From Caenorhabditis elegans (Eukaryota > Nematoda > Chromadorea > Rhabditida > Rhabditidae): 64,000 bases of DNA. The stretch is taken from the NCBI RefSeq assembly GCF_000002985.6, contig NC_003284.9:5394001-5458000 (forward strand), given 5' to 3'. Under the pieces are notes generated by a model. It saw only the letters and a program-made list of their open reading frames with translations, was not told where the DNA came from and did not search any database. The position numbers and the translations under genes were made by a program. Positions 22,801 to 34,800 of the stretch are shown here, in pieces; position 1 is the stretch's first letter, and every line of letters begins with the position of its first letter.

Positions 22801-25800
22801 AGATTTTCTGTCTCGCGGTCGCCAAAGTAATCACTTTTGAAAGTGCAGTTCAGCTTATCAAAGGAGTCGTTGCGGAGGCTAATCTGACTGATATTTTGGG
22901 GGATATTGAATTGAAATCTTCAAAAATTCCAATTGAAATCCAACATTTGAAGAGTACAAAGAAGAAAATCCTTCCAATTCATATATCCGGAGAGCTAAAA
23001 GAGACTGCAAAGCCAAACCTTATGACGTTTATTGTGAATGGAGAGGAAATATTGGAGCTAGATCCTGTCAGAAAGGTTCAAAAACTGATCTGCCAGCTAT
23101 TTGCTTGTGGGTTTGACCCAGCTGTCAAATTCCGAGGAAGAATCGTCAAAACTCCGACGTATTCTTTCCTGAAGAGACAGTTTTGGCCAGAAGTCCAAAC
23201 TGCAATGACCACGAACATTGTTGACGAGCAGACTAACAGCAGTCTTTCTGATGCGGAAATTGAGTCAACTGTTAGAACAATTGTGAAACAGTTTTTGGAT
23301 ATCGAGGAAGACGATATTAATTTACTTGAAACTGGAGCTGTGGATTCTTTAACATCAATCGAAATGGTTGAAGCATTCGGAACTGCTGTCAATCAAACAA
23401 TGCCTTTTGATTTGCTCGAAGCTTATCCGACAATTCTGAACATTGTTGATTTTTTGAAAACTTTAGTAACGACTGTTCCAGTTACTAAAGCAACAACTTC
23501 GATCCACAAGAAAACATCCGAATTATCAACATCTGATATCAATGTAATTGCATGTGACTACCAATTTGCTGGCGTGGAAGGAGAGAAAGAGCTCTGGGAT
23601 ACATTACTCACTTCCCGCCTGACGACTGGAAAGATTTCTGATATTAGGAAAAAACAATGTGAAGGAGATGCTGGCTTGGAAGTTGGACTACTGAAACAAG
23701 ATATTTCAATGTTTGATAATTCATTCTTTGCAATTGCAAAAGATGAAGCCGAATTCTTAGATCCTCAACACCGCTTGCTGCTTAACGCGGCGTACAATGC
23801 ATTAGAGAAATCGGGTTTAACGTCTATTCCGGATGCTGACTTGTTTTTAGCAATCAGTGCTCACTCTGAATACCGAGCATTAGCCGAGAAGCATATAAAC
23901 GAGCTTGACGAACGACTCTGGATGGGCACTGTTCATAGTATGGTTGCTGGAAGACTTGCAGTGCTGATGGGAATTCGTGGTCGAGCTATGATAGTTGACA
24001 CAACCTGTTCTTCGGTGGCAACTGCTCTTGAAATGGCTGTGAAATCAATTAGAGAAGGTAAACTTTCTAAATAAGTTCTACTCAAACTCTATTTTTTTCA
24101 GGTAGAAAGTTTGCCATTGTCGCAACCAGCCAACTTATCCAATCTTCGAAATGGTTGTATTCTTTGAAAACATTGTTAGACCATCACAGCACAAATTCTT
24201 TCTCGGTCGACGGATCTGGGTTCTGTCGTTCAGATGGTGTAGGCGTCATAATCCTAAAAACTGCTGAGAAAGGCGATTCAGCTGTAATCAAAATTTCTAG
24301 TGCAAAAAGTCATCATTGTGGAGCGGTGATGACTCCGGTGGTGAGCTCTATTTCTCAGCTCCTCGAAGAAGCTGGCTCATTTTCATATGTAGAAGGTAAA
24401 TTTAATTTACGATGTAAAGTCTATTACGTTTTGATTTAGGTCATGGAACTGCCACTAGTGCGGGTGATAGTGCGGAATCAATGGCTTATCAAAAACTAGG
24501 ATCAGAGTTAATCATGTCGTCTGTAAAAGTAAGTTACAACCGTGAAACAAATATAATTTCAAAGCTCATACGGTATAGGCGCAATTCGGTCACTGTGAGG
24601 TAGCATCAGGATTGATCCAACTCATGAAGGTATCTTCAATTGGCAAGCATGGAATTATTCCTTCAATTGTTCATAACATCCTTCCAAGTGAACATATCAG
24701 GTAAGAGAAACATTTTAGCTCAAATAGATATTCTAGCTTAATCATTAAACATTGCACACTACATATCATATTTTATAAAAACATTTAAAAAAACCATGGT
24801 CTGATATCTACCACATATTGTTTACTTGGCTTGACAAAAAAAGGAGGTTTACATAAGAGCGGCACGGTAGCTGTCGAATCATTATATCAGTTAGGGTCCC
24901 GAGTTTGACATCATCTCACAAAAGGCCCCTAAACGTGGGTTCGTGGCATAAATTATACGCTAAACTTTTACCTAAAATTGTTTTGTATGCAGTGGACTAG
25001 AAAACATAATTTTAGTCATTCTTAGAAACAACGAAAACATTCGTCTCCCATTTGTTGCCGAGGAGAAGCAGATTGATCGTTCAGCAATTGTTTCATTTGG
25101 AATAACTGGAACCAAAACAGTAGTGACAACTGAACGCGTCAGCCAACTAAACGTGGACAATATTCAAAATTGCTATCTACTCCCGGTCAGCGCAAAAACA
25201 AAAGATGGCCTGAAGAAGGCGTGCTTGTCATTAATTGAAATGATAGATAATAGTTGTGAAAGCCTATATGATATTTCAACAACACTTCAAAAACAGAAAA
25301 CAAATTTCAAATGGAGGACAGCGGTTGTCGGGTCTAGCCACGCGGATGTGGTGCTTAAATTGAAACAGTAAGTGATTTTTAAATTCAAACTTCAATTTTA
25401 GTGAAAAATTCAGATTCCTGACCAGTGAACATAATACTAGTCTCACTAACTGGCATATTTCTACATCACACCATTCCATTGGATGCTCAACCTTTTTCCA
25501 CAACATCCCCGAATTTGAAGATCATTATTCCATGTTTTGTCATCGTCTCCGTTTTGAACCTCACTCTAACACAAACTCCATCTATCACTTGTTAGCAGTG
25601 GTTTATGCACTAATCAGAGTTATATTAAAGCACAAACTGACGAACTCTTTTGCAGTTGGTGGTTTCAATAGCTTAATCGTATTGGCTGCTGTAGATGCAG
25701 CTCCGTCTCACTACCTCAACGATCTGCTTCACGCTTTTGCTAACGATGATGTGAGAATGATGAAGCGAATTGCAAGAGATGTCACTATCAGTATTGAAAA

Positions 25801-28800
25801 CGTTAAACTGTTGAATTTAAATGGAGAACCTATTACAACCGCAAGACAAGCTGTTGAAGCGACAATCGACCAGAAAGTTAAAAACGTTAGACTTCCAGAA
25901 ACTACATTAATATTGTCTCCGAGTCGAGCATATGAGTTTGCTAGTCAACTAGAAACGATCCAGGACTATTATAAACTGATTGGAGAAAAATTCACACAAG
26001 GTGGACAAGTAGATTTTGCTGGCATATTTGGCACTCCAATAAAACTGATTGATCTCCCTGAATATCCATTCAATAGAAAATCATTCTGGCTTCCGATACC
26101 TGATTCTGTTCCATCAAATGAAAAAGGAGAAAAACCGCTTATACCAAAGTCTTATGAATTCCTTCTAAAGTCTCAAAAATGGCAACATGTTCAAAATCAC
26201 GTTGTCGACTCAAAAATCGTTCTTCCCGGAGCAACATCTATTAGACTGGTGCATCAGCTCAATGGAAAGCCTACAGTAGAATTGAGTAACATTGACTTTT
26301 TGAACAAAATCACGCCGTCTGAAGCGCCGAGTGTAGTGAAGATAGAGGAGCAGGATGGTTTGGAAAAACTTGTTTTTGGAGAAACTGATGCAATTAGTTT
26401 CAAATTGACGGAGCTTCAGAATTTCAATCCTATTCCCAACGAGCGATTAAATGCGGAAGTTCATCACACCGATAATATTTACGAACGGTTTGCCAACAGC
26501 CATCTCACATACCGGAACGAGTTCCAAATGGTTGACTCTTTGAAATACACAATGGGAAAAGGAGAAGTAAGATTTGTTTCAATGAAGGATCTAGATATTC
26601 TTATCGATGGCACGCTTCAAGCTATTGTCGGGTGTTATTTCTTCGAAAATACCAATGACAATTCTCCATTTGTTCCATTTACTATTGATCAACTCTCGAT
26701 TCTCAATGGTGACATATCACAAAAACAATTACATGCAGTTCTGAAGTATGATTCATCCGGAAATTTTATAAATGGCGATGCTACGGTATATGATGCACTC
26801 GGAAATGTAAGTTAATGATGTTTTACAAAACTAAATGGACAATACACTTTACTCTTTTAAAATAATATAATAAATTTAAACTTTTCTTCTAGTATCAATT
26901 ATGGAATTTAAGTTATTTAAATTAATTGGAAACCAATATCTTCCCTACGTAAACAGGTTCAAACCGTCTAGAAAAACGAAAGTAGGGGGCCGGCCATCTA
27001 AAACCAGAGAGAACCGCTATATATTTTGTAATGTTATGACTCTTCGGAAAATTTGTGAAACCACTAAAAATAAGTTTTTAGGTAGAAGCATGGCCGGCAC
27101 TGTACATTTGTTTTAACTGAAATTTTGTTTTCTTCAATTAAAAACGCAAGTGGAGTTAAAAACAGATTGAACGAAATCAGGCTATGCTGGGAAATTATTT
27201 TTGAAAATAAACAAAAAAGTGTTACCTATTTATGATGAGCAACGGTCCTTGTTTATTAAATTTTTAGATAATTTTGCACATATCAAATGTTACATTCAAA
27301 CGGCTCAATGGACAATCAGCTCCTTCACTGACTTCTAAAACAGTTGATTCATCGAAAATTACAAAGAAAGTCGAAAATGAAGATCAAAAACGTGCATCGA
27401 AGAACATGCTACATGTGTGGTTTGAAGAAAACTTTGGATGGACCGATATTGACAATACTACCGGCTTTTTTGATCTGGGATTAACGTCTATACAAGCTGT
27501 GAAACTGAGAAATGCAATTAAATCAAACTATCCAAATGCTTCATCAACGTGTGTATTTGACTATCCCAGCATTGATCTTCTCTCCGGATATCTTTCAACA
27601 TTGAATGATCCACAAGTAACAGAAACATCTACTGGAGAAGATGATATTCAGAAAGATTTGACGGAAGATCATAAGCCAACTCGTCTAGCTGAAAATCCTA
27701 TTGGTGTTATGGCAGCTGCTTGTCGTCTACCTGGAGGAGTGTCATCACCATCAGAACTTTGGGAGTTGCTGAAAATTGGAAAGAATGCTTCTTCAAGAAT
27801 ACCTGCCACCAGAGTACCAACAAGAAATACTTTGATATCAGGTGATACTGATTTTTCATACTTTACAATTTTTATTCCTATATGTTTTATTTTTATATAT
27901 TTTTTTCCAGGCTCAAAATATGGAAATCCTGTGGAAGGAGGAAACTTCATTACCCAAGATGTCACTCAGTTCGACCCCTCATTTTTCAAAATTTCAAAAA
28001 GTGAAGCAGAATTGATTGACCCACAACAAAGATTGCTGCTGGAATGTGTTCAAGAATGCTTGGAAAACAGCGGTGTTATTGAAACGAGCAACGTTGGAGT
28101 GTTTGTAGGATTGATGGAAAAAGAGTATCAGGATATGATGGAGTCATCTTCAATTTTGGCAATGTTGGGCTCAATGGCAGCTGTGATTGCAGGGCGTGTG
28201 AATTACATTTTTGGTTGTTATGGTAAGATTTTTAAATTACAATATACGCCTAGCTGCTATGGGACTGGTGGTGAAAACATTTCTAAGTTTTTCATGAATA
28301 ACTAATATTAGTATTAATATTTCACACTGGTAACTCAAAAATTGAGTCCAAAAGAGCAAAAAATGATAAAATTCGACCGTCCAACGTCCACTTCTTCACA
28401 TTTTATGGCTATTAAGACCTTTTGATTAAAAAATGTATACCACAATTTTTTGAACATCTCTAATTACTCGAGTTTTAGCTTTTAGTTTGATTTTTAGACT
28501 AATTCAACAATTTTGAGCCATTTTGAAGACGATTTCGTACAGATTTCCCAACGTTTTTAGTACAACGCGGCTCTTTAACGTATATTTTGTGAGGAGCCGA
28601 TGTAGGATTCTAAATAAAATTTTTAAGGCATTTCGTTTCAGTAACTGTTGTGTGCAAATAATTCTAAAAAATGTTATCATTTATTAGTGAAGATGAAGAT
28701 TTATTAGTAAAGATTTAGTAGTGAAGATTTATTAGTGGAGGAGAGGTGAATACACGAGAACCACAGAGCAACCGCTCAGTGGCCCAGTGGTTGGGACTAG

Positions 28801-31800
28801 AACGACTCTCACTGACAATCACCTCTTACACAGGAAGGGGGAGGACAACTGAGCAAGCGAGTAGAATGTAGGTCGCATTATACCTGCAGAGGCCGCATAG
28901 ATCAAACTATACATAAGAAACCTTGTGTGCACGGAAACACACAACAGTAACATATTGATTTCAGGACCATCTGTTACAATTGACACCGCCTGCAGTTCTT
29001 CATTAGTGGCTCTGGAGATGGCAATCAATGCTCTTCTCGACAACCGATGTTCAAAAGTCATTGTTGCTGGTGTGAATTTAATCTTAAATGAGAAAGGTTT
29101 GTCCAATTAACAAAAAAGCTTATTAAACAAAATGCAATTCAGGACAAGGGCTGCGTACAAACGGGAAAATGCTATCCCAACACGGAATGTCACTGAGTTT
29201 CGACTCTCGTGCATCTGGTTATGGACGATCCGACGGTTGTGTTGTTTTGATGTTAGAGCTCGCAAAACCCAATTTCCATTACATGTCAACCATCCAATCT
29301 GTAAACGTTAATCATGGCGGTAGAAGTGTTTCACTTACTGCTCCAAATGGTGTTGCTCACAAAATGCTCCTCACTTCGGTTATCAACCAAAGCCCATCAC
29401 TTGCTATTGATTATTGGGAAGCTCACGGAACAGGCACCCCTCTGGGCGATCCAATCGAATTCAATACATTATCTTCTATTCTACAAAACATCATTATCGG
29501 ATCCGTAAAGGCATCATTAGGCCATGGCGAAGCATCGGCTGGCACCTGCGGGTTACTGAAACTATTTTTGATGCTAACATATCAATATGTTCCAACTCTT
29601 ATTCACTTCCATGTGCTTAATAAGGATATCAATGCTGGAAGCATTCGTCTCCCTATCATTGGAGAAGATTCCGAACTCGTCTCTGCTGGTATTAGTTCTT
29701 TTGGGGTCAGTGGAACTAACGCGGCGGCAATTGCTTTTAATGATAATAACAAATTGGAGCCATACATTCCAATTCACAAATACTACATTCTTCCAATATC
29801 TGCCAAAAATCAAATTTCTCTTGACAATTTAGAGAAACAAATTTTGTCGGTGATCCCACTGACAGATGTTCCGATCTGCAATATTGCTAGCGCATTGGCC
29901 AACAACCGATCTCATTTCACAATAAGAAATGCACTGATTGTTTCCAACTCTGGCATTGTCAATTCAAAAATGGAAGGTAAACCACATCGAGTTGCGAAGA
30001 AGGACAGATATCATGTGAAACTTTGTGATTCGCTCTTGGATGCAAGTCTGCTGCAATACGACGTTATCAATGAAACCTACACAGTTGCGTCGTTGAAAAA
30101 CCCACAATCATTTGCTATGAAATTTGCGATAATCAAATTTTTGACTTCTCTTTCCGAGTATATAGAGATAGTGGCATCAGATGGAGAAGAGCTTCTAGCT
30201 GTATTACTGGCAAATGGCTCTCTGAAATGGGAAAACTTTAACAAAACCATGATAGAACTACCAATTGGAAGTTTGCTAACTGAGTTCGCTGATCATGATT
30301 TGAATAGTACTACGTCATCATCGATCAAATCTTATCAAACACAACCAGAATCACATAACCTTGATAGTCCTATGGAGCTAATGAAATTGATTATGAAACT
30401 TTACATCACTGGATATGATGTGGACTGGGCAACTGTATATTCCCCAGTAGAACAGTTTATTGCTCTTCCGAACTACCAATTCAATAAGCAAACTCTGTGG
30501 TTTGAAGAGCGTTTAGAAATAGTTGATCACTACCTTATCGGGACTATTGATGAGGAATCTGAAGATACGCTCATTTTGAAAAATCAAATATCCGAGTTAA
30601 GACACCCACAATTCTTCAAAGGAAAACCTCTAGATGTTGGTACCATGTCAGAAATTGCAATCGAAGCTTTGAAGATAAGAAATGAGATTCCATTCTCCAT
30701 TCAAAATTTGAAAACTGAGCTGATAACACTTACGAAACCCGCATGGCTCGAGACAAATGTAACTAGAAATGAAGATGACGAAGGATTCAATGTCTCTGCA
30801 TATATAGACGGTCAACGATTATTCTCATTGAATGCATCGTCGGTTGAAATTCAAAATATCGAAGTTCCTGCTGTGGAAGTTCAAATTCCAGATAAAGTAG
30901 TCTATTTGAAAGAATGTCCGAATGCAGTCATTCGAAGACATCGAAACATGGTTTATGTTGATTCAAGAGCAGAACAGTCTCCATTCCGCACGGCTAACAT
31001 AGTTCTAAACGAGATTATCGGATTTGCTCCAACACCTTCTGACATGTTTATTGAAATTCTCGGAGTACTTCCTTCAGTGCATTACATGGTTCAAGTGGAT
31101 GACGGAGCTCTGTGGCAATTCCAGGTAGGAAATGACATGTATTAAAGATGGAGTGGAAATAGTGGAGATTTGGTCTAAATTGATTTATAGGAGTTCAATA
31201 CGGCTTTATAATACAGTCTAGCATGATCACAGTGAAATACTTCAAAATTTGTAGATTTTTCAAAAAGTTTTCAGTCAAAGTATTTGTAAGCTGCCAAATT
31301 TCTTGAAAAATTAAACTAAGGTATTTATAAAATGTTTGCAGGTCTGAACTCCTATAATCTTTTGATACAAAGATTGAAAAAAAAGTATTCATAGAAATTG
31401 TAGTGATAAAATTATTTTTGGTCGATTTCTATGATAAGGGAAAGCTAAGTTTTTGGCATCATTTTTTTGAAATTTGTTTGCACATAATAAATGTCAAAAA
31501 GTAGTTTTAAAAAAATTTCCCCACTGACGATACTCCACCTTCAACGTGTAATCTATATTACGTATTTTTGTAGATGATTTCTCAAGATAAGCGGGTCCTG
31601 TCCAATATCTACGTGCTCAAGGATGCAAAGGGATTGGAAATTCCAACTATCAGGATGCACAAAAAATCTACATTGCTATCTTCTCAAGAAGCCAGCATTG
31701 TTGCAGCAAAAACTTTACAAATGGCTGTCAGACACAAAGTAATTGTTTTTTTTGTCCAGAAGAACGTGTAAAGTTTTAATTCAGGTTTGTCTTGCTGTCG

Positions 31801-34800
31801 GTGATGTGATAGAGTCTGGATTAGACATCGATGAAAGTCAGTTGAGCACTGGATTCTCGGAACTTGGAATTGACTCCCTGGCAACAGTTGATCTACTGAA
31901 CAGACTCAATCAAAAATACTTCCCAGGTAAATTCTTTTGAAAATCTGATTAAAATATTGATATTTCCATTTTCAGAGATTGAGCTCACAACCAGCGATTT
32001 GTTTGACAATCCTAGCATTATTGACCTGTCTATTATGATTGAGCAACTGTTAAACGAGAAAGGAATCACAGAACCATCTGAGCCGAACACGCCGAAGACA
32101 TCACTCCGTGGACGTAAACTGTCAATCCCTGCAGTTCGAGCACAAGTGCTAGCTCAAATTGAATTTGTTGAAAATTACAACTCAAAACAAAAAGAAGTAC
32201 AAGCTGAAGCGCCATCTAGTTCCTCGGAATGTTCAAATCACCTTGAAGAATCTGACGCCACAGTTGACAGAACCGAGATCCGACGAAAAGTTTCGTTAGC
32301 TGTTTTTGATCTGGCCACTGAAACACTGTCTGCAGAAGATTTACAGTCAAAAGGTTTCACTGAATTGGGAATGGACTCTCTGTCGATTGTTGACTTTGTT
32401 AATAGACTGAACGACAAATACTTCCCGGACGATGAAATCACTGCAAGTGATATTTTCGATTATCCAACTGTCGATGAACTTTCTGATCATATTGTCAGAA
32501 AGAAAAGTTCATCGGTACCACCAGCCGCTTCAGAGATTATGAAGGAGACCATGAACGGAATTTCGACGTCTGTTGATGCAGAGCATACCAAATTGGAAAA
32601 TCTCAGTCAATCGTTTATGCTGCTGGAAAATCAGAATTCGATTAACCCCACTCTTAAAATGATTTGGTCAAATCAAACAATCAAGCTCGTGAAACCATCT
32701 GATGGGAATTTCTTATTTGAGCTTAATGCAAATGGAGGACAAGAAAAGGAGATTCAAAAACATTTTACTGGACCTAACAATATCATTATTGATCTGAAAG
32801 GTTTTCATGAAGGATCTACTGAAACTTTGTACATGTCTTTGCTGAATTTAGTCAAATCCATTTCCAAACTCGAAATCCAATGCCGATTTGGTGTATCTCA
32901 AGAATTTGGCCTTGGAAATTCGATCAGCAGGGCATTCATGAAAACGGTGGCCGCTGAAAAAAATCCGCTCATCAGTTTTGCTTGGTATCAAAATGTGCAA
33001 CAAGTCAGTTTTGTGGACTCGGATTCTCCAATCACCGGAAACTGGCTTATCACCGGAGGACTCAGTGGGATTGGTTTAGAAATTGGAAAGTTCATTGCAA
33101 ATAATGGAGCTGAAAATGTGATCTTGATTAGCAGAAGGCAGCCAACTGCCAAAGCACTCAGAGAGTTTGAACACTGGAAATCCAAGGTAAGAATATTGGA
33201 TCAATCTTGAGTATTTTGTCTACAGAACTCACTCACATTGGTCTAGCCCGCAAGACTATTGTTCTGAAATTAATTAAAAATATTTCAGTGAGCTCTCTTG
33301 ATTTTGAGATATAATGGAAAATATCGTTTTTAGGCAAAACTTATAGTTTTTCAAAGTTTTAAATTGAGTTTTTCAACGAAAAAATATGTTTTTCTCTAAA
33401 TGTTACTTTTTTTAGAAATAATTAATACAATTTGGTACTTTAGATTTCCGATTTATTTTCAAAAAAAGTGACATTCTTTTACAATCTTTTGCAATCAAAA
33501 TGTTTTTCAAAACACTTCCATTGGCTTTTTGAATGGCTTGAAGTTTATCTTATTAAACAATGGACTGTGAATTTATCGAAATTTTTATAGTACGGCTGGC
33601 TGAAATAGGTGCGAAACCAAGAACTCGAAGACTGCAAGACACATAGACGAAATACGGTATTTCAGGTTCACACGATCGCAGCAGACATCAATGACAAAGA
33701 AAAACTAATTCGGGAGCTGACAAAGTTGAACGTGGGAATCACTGGAATTATTCACTCTGCTGGTGTTCTGAAAGATTCCAAGATTGAAAGACAAAACAAA
33801 GAATCATTCAATCAAGTGTTTACGCCAAAAGCGAATGGTTTCCATGTACTAGAAGAAATTGAGAAGCACTTCAATTATAAGGTTGGTTTTAATGTTTGAC
33901 TTGAAAAGTTACTTTTTTAAATGATTTTGTTTCCAGATTGAAAACTTCATCATGATGTCATCGTTTACTGCAGCCTGTGGAAACGAAGGTCAATTAAACT
34001 ATGGCGTCTCAAATGCCTACTTGGAGTACCAAGTTCAACGTCGAAGGCGGCAAGGAAAATCTGGATGTGCAATTCAGTGGGGTAACTGGATTGATACCGG
34101 TATGGCAACTGATGAAAACGTTCGAAAATTCCTTGCAAATCTTGGCTTCTTGGGTCAACACAACAAAGATGCACTGAAATATCTGAGAGCTTGTATTCTC
34201 ACAAAACCTGAGCTGATTATGGTGGCTAATATTGATTGGAATGTGATATTGAAAAACCGAAAGGACTTGCCGAAAGATCTTATCAACACCGGAATTCTTC
34301 CTTTCGAAGATTTCACAGGGAAGATGAATGAAAGTGAATTTCCTTTATCTAATGGGGACTTTGAAAAAGTGTCAATGAACTTTTCTGTAGAAGATGAGGA
34401 AGAAGTTTTGGAACTCATTAAAGAAAAGGTGTCCAGTATTTTGATGTGTTCTCCAACCAAGTTGAAGAACAACAAGAACATAATGGATATGGGATTAGAT
34501 TCCAAACTTATTGTCGAATTTCTCAACTTTATTAATTCAACTTTCAAGATATCCGTGAACCTCTCTGATGCATACAATCACCCAACTCTCGAAAAGTTAG
34601 CCGCCCATATATTTGAGCAAATGACAATTGTCGACCATCCTGTGAACAGTGTCAAAAGTGAAGAAATTTTCAAATCGACAGATTTTTGCCCAATTTTCGG
34701 AATTAACATTTTCTTTGATAACAAGAATGACTTTGACAAAGCGAAATCAACTGCTGTAAAACTACTTGAAAATGGAGAACAATTGCCGACAGCTGGAAAG

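Larger units (their letters stand above)
19810..23480 (+). other. pks-1: pks-1 module 1: KS1 - decayed AT - ACP1
   Basis: KS1 covers residues about 3-395, with active Cys159 ([10 protein letters not shown]), His291 ([10 protein letters not shown]) and His325 ([11 protein letters not shown]); the normal KxNIGH lysine region is altered to PKSSMGH. Residues about 410-715 align in layout with an acyltransferase, but the GHSxGE elbow reads GKGLGQ, with Gly578 in place of the nucleophilic Ser. ACP1 (residues about 735-805) has the phosphopantetheine Ser763 in GAVDSLTS. The protein opens with an elongating-type KS and no loading AT, so the starter unit must arrive from another protein or from a fatty-acyl source. 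Confidence 0.85.
27690..34625 (+). other. pks-1: pks-1 module 3: KS3 - decayed AT - DH-like - ACP3 - ACP4 - KR1 - ACP5
   Basis: KS3 (residues about 1900-2300): Cys2066 (DTACSSSL), His2195 ([11 protein letters not shown]), His2228 ([11 protein letters not shown]). An AT relic and then a DH-shaped segment (residues about 2565-2760, [14 protein letters not shown]) follow; the DH box is badly degraded and a second Asp is not evident. Tandem carriers ACP3 (Ser2847, GIDSLA) and ACP4 (Ser2998, GMDSLS) are about 150 residues apart. KR1 has the Rossmann motif ITGGLSGIG and the Ser3348/Tyr3361 pair (MMSSF...LNYGVSNA). A third carrier, ACP5 (Ser3528, GLDSKL), lies after the KR. Three carriers in one module is unusual. 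Confidence 0.8.

Noticed and set aside
34155..34577. Minus-strand open frame of 140 codons
   Set aside because: It is the shadow of the pks-1 ACP5 region, which has clear domain motifs on the plus strand.
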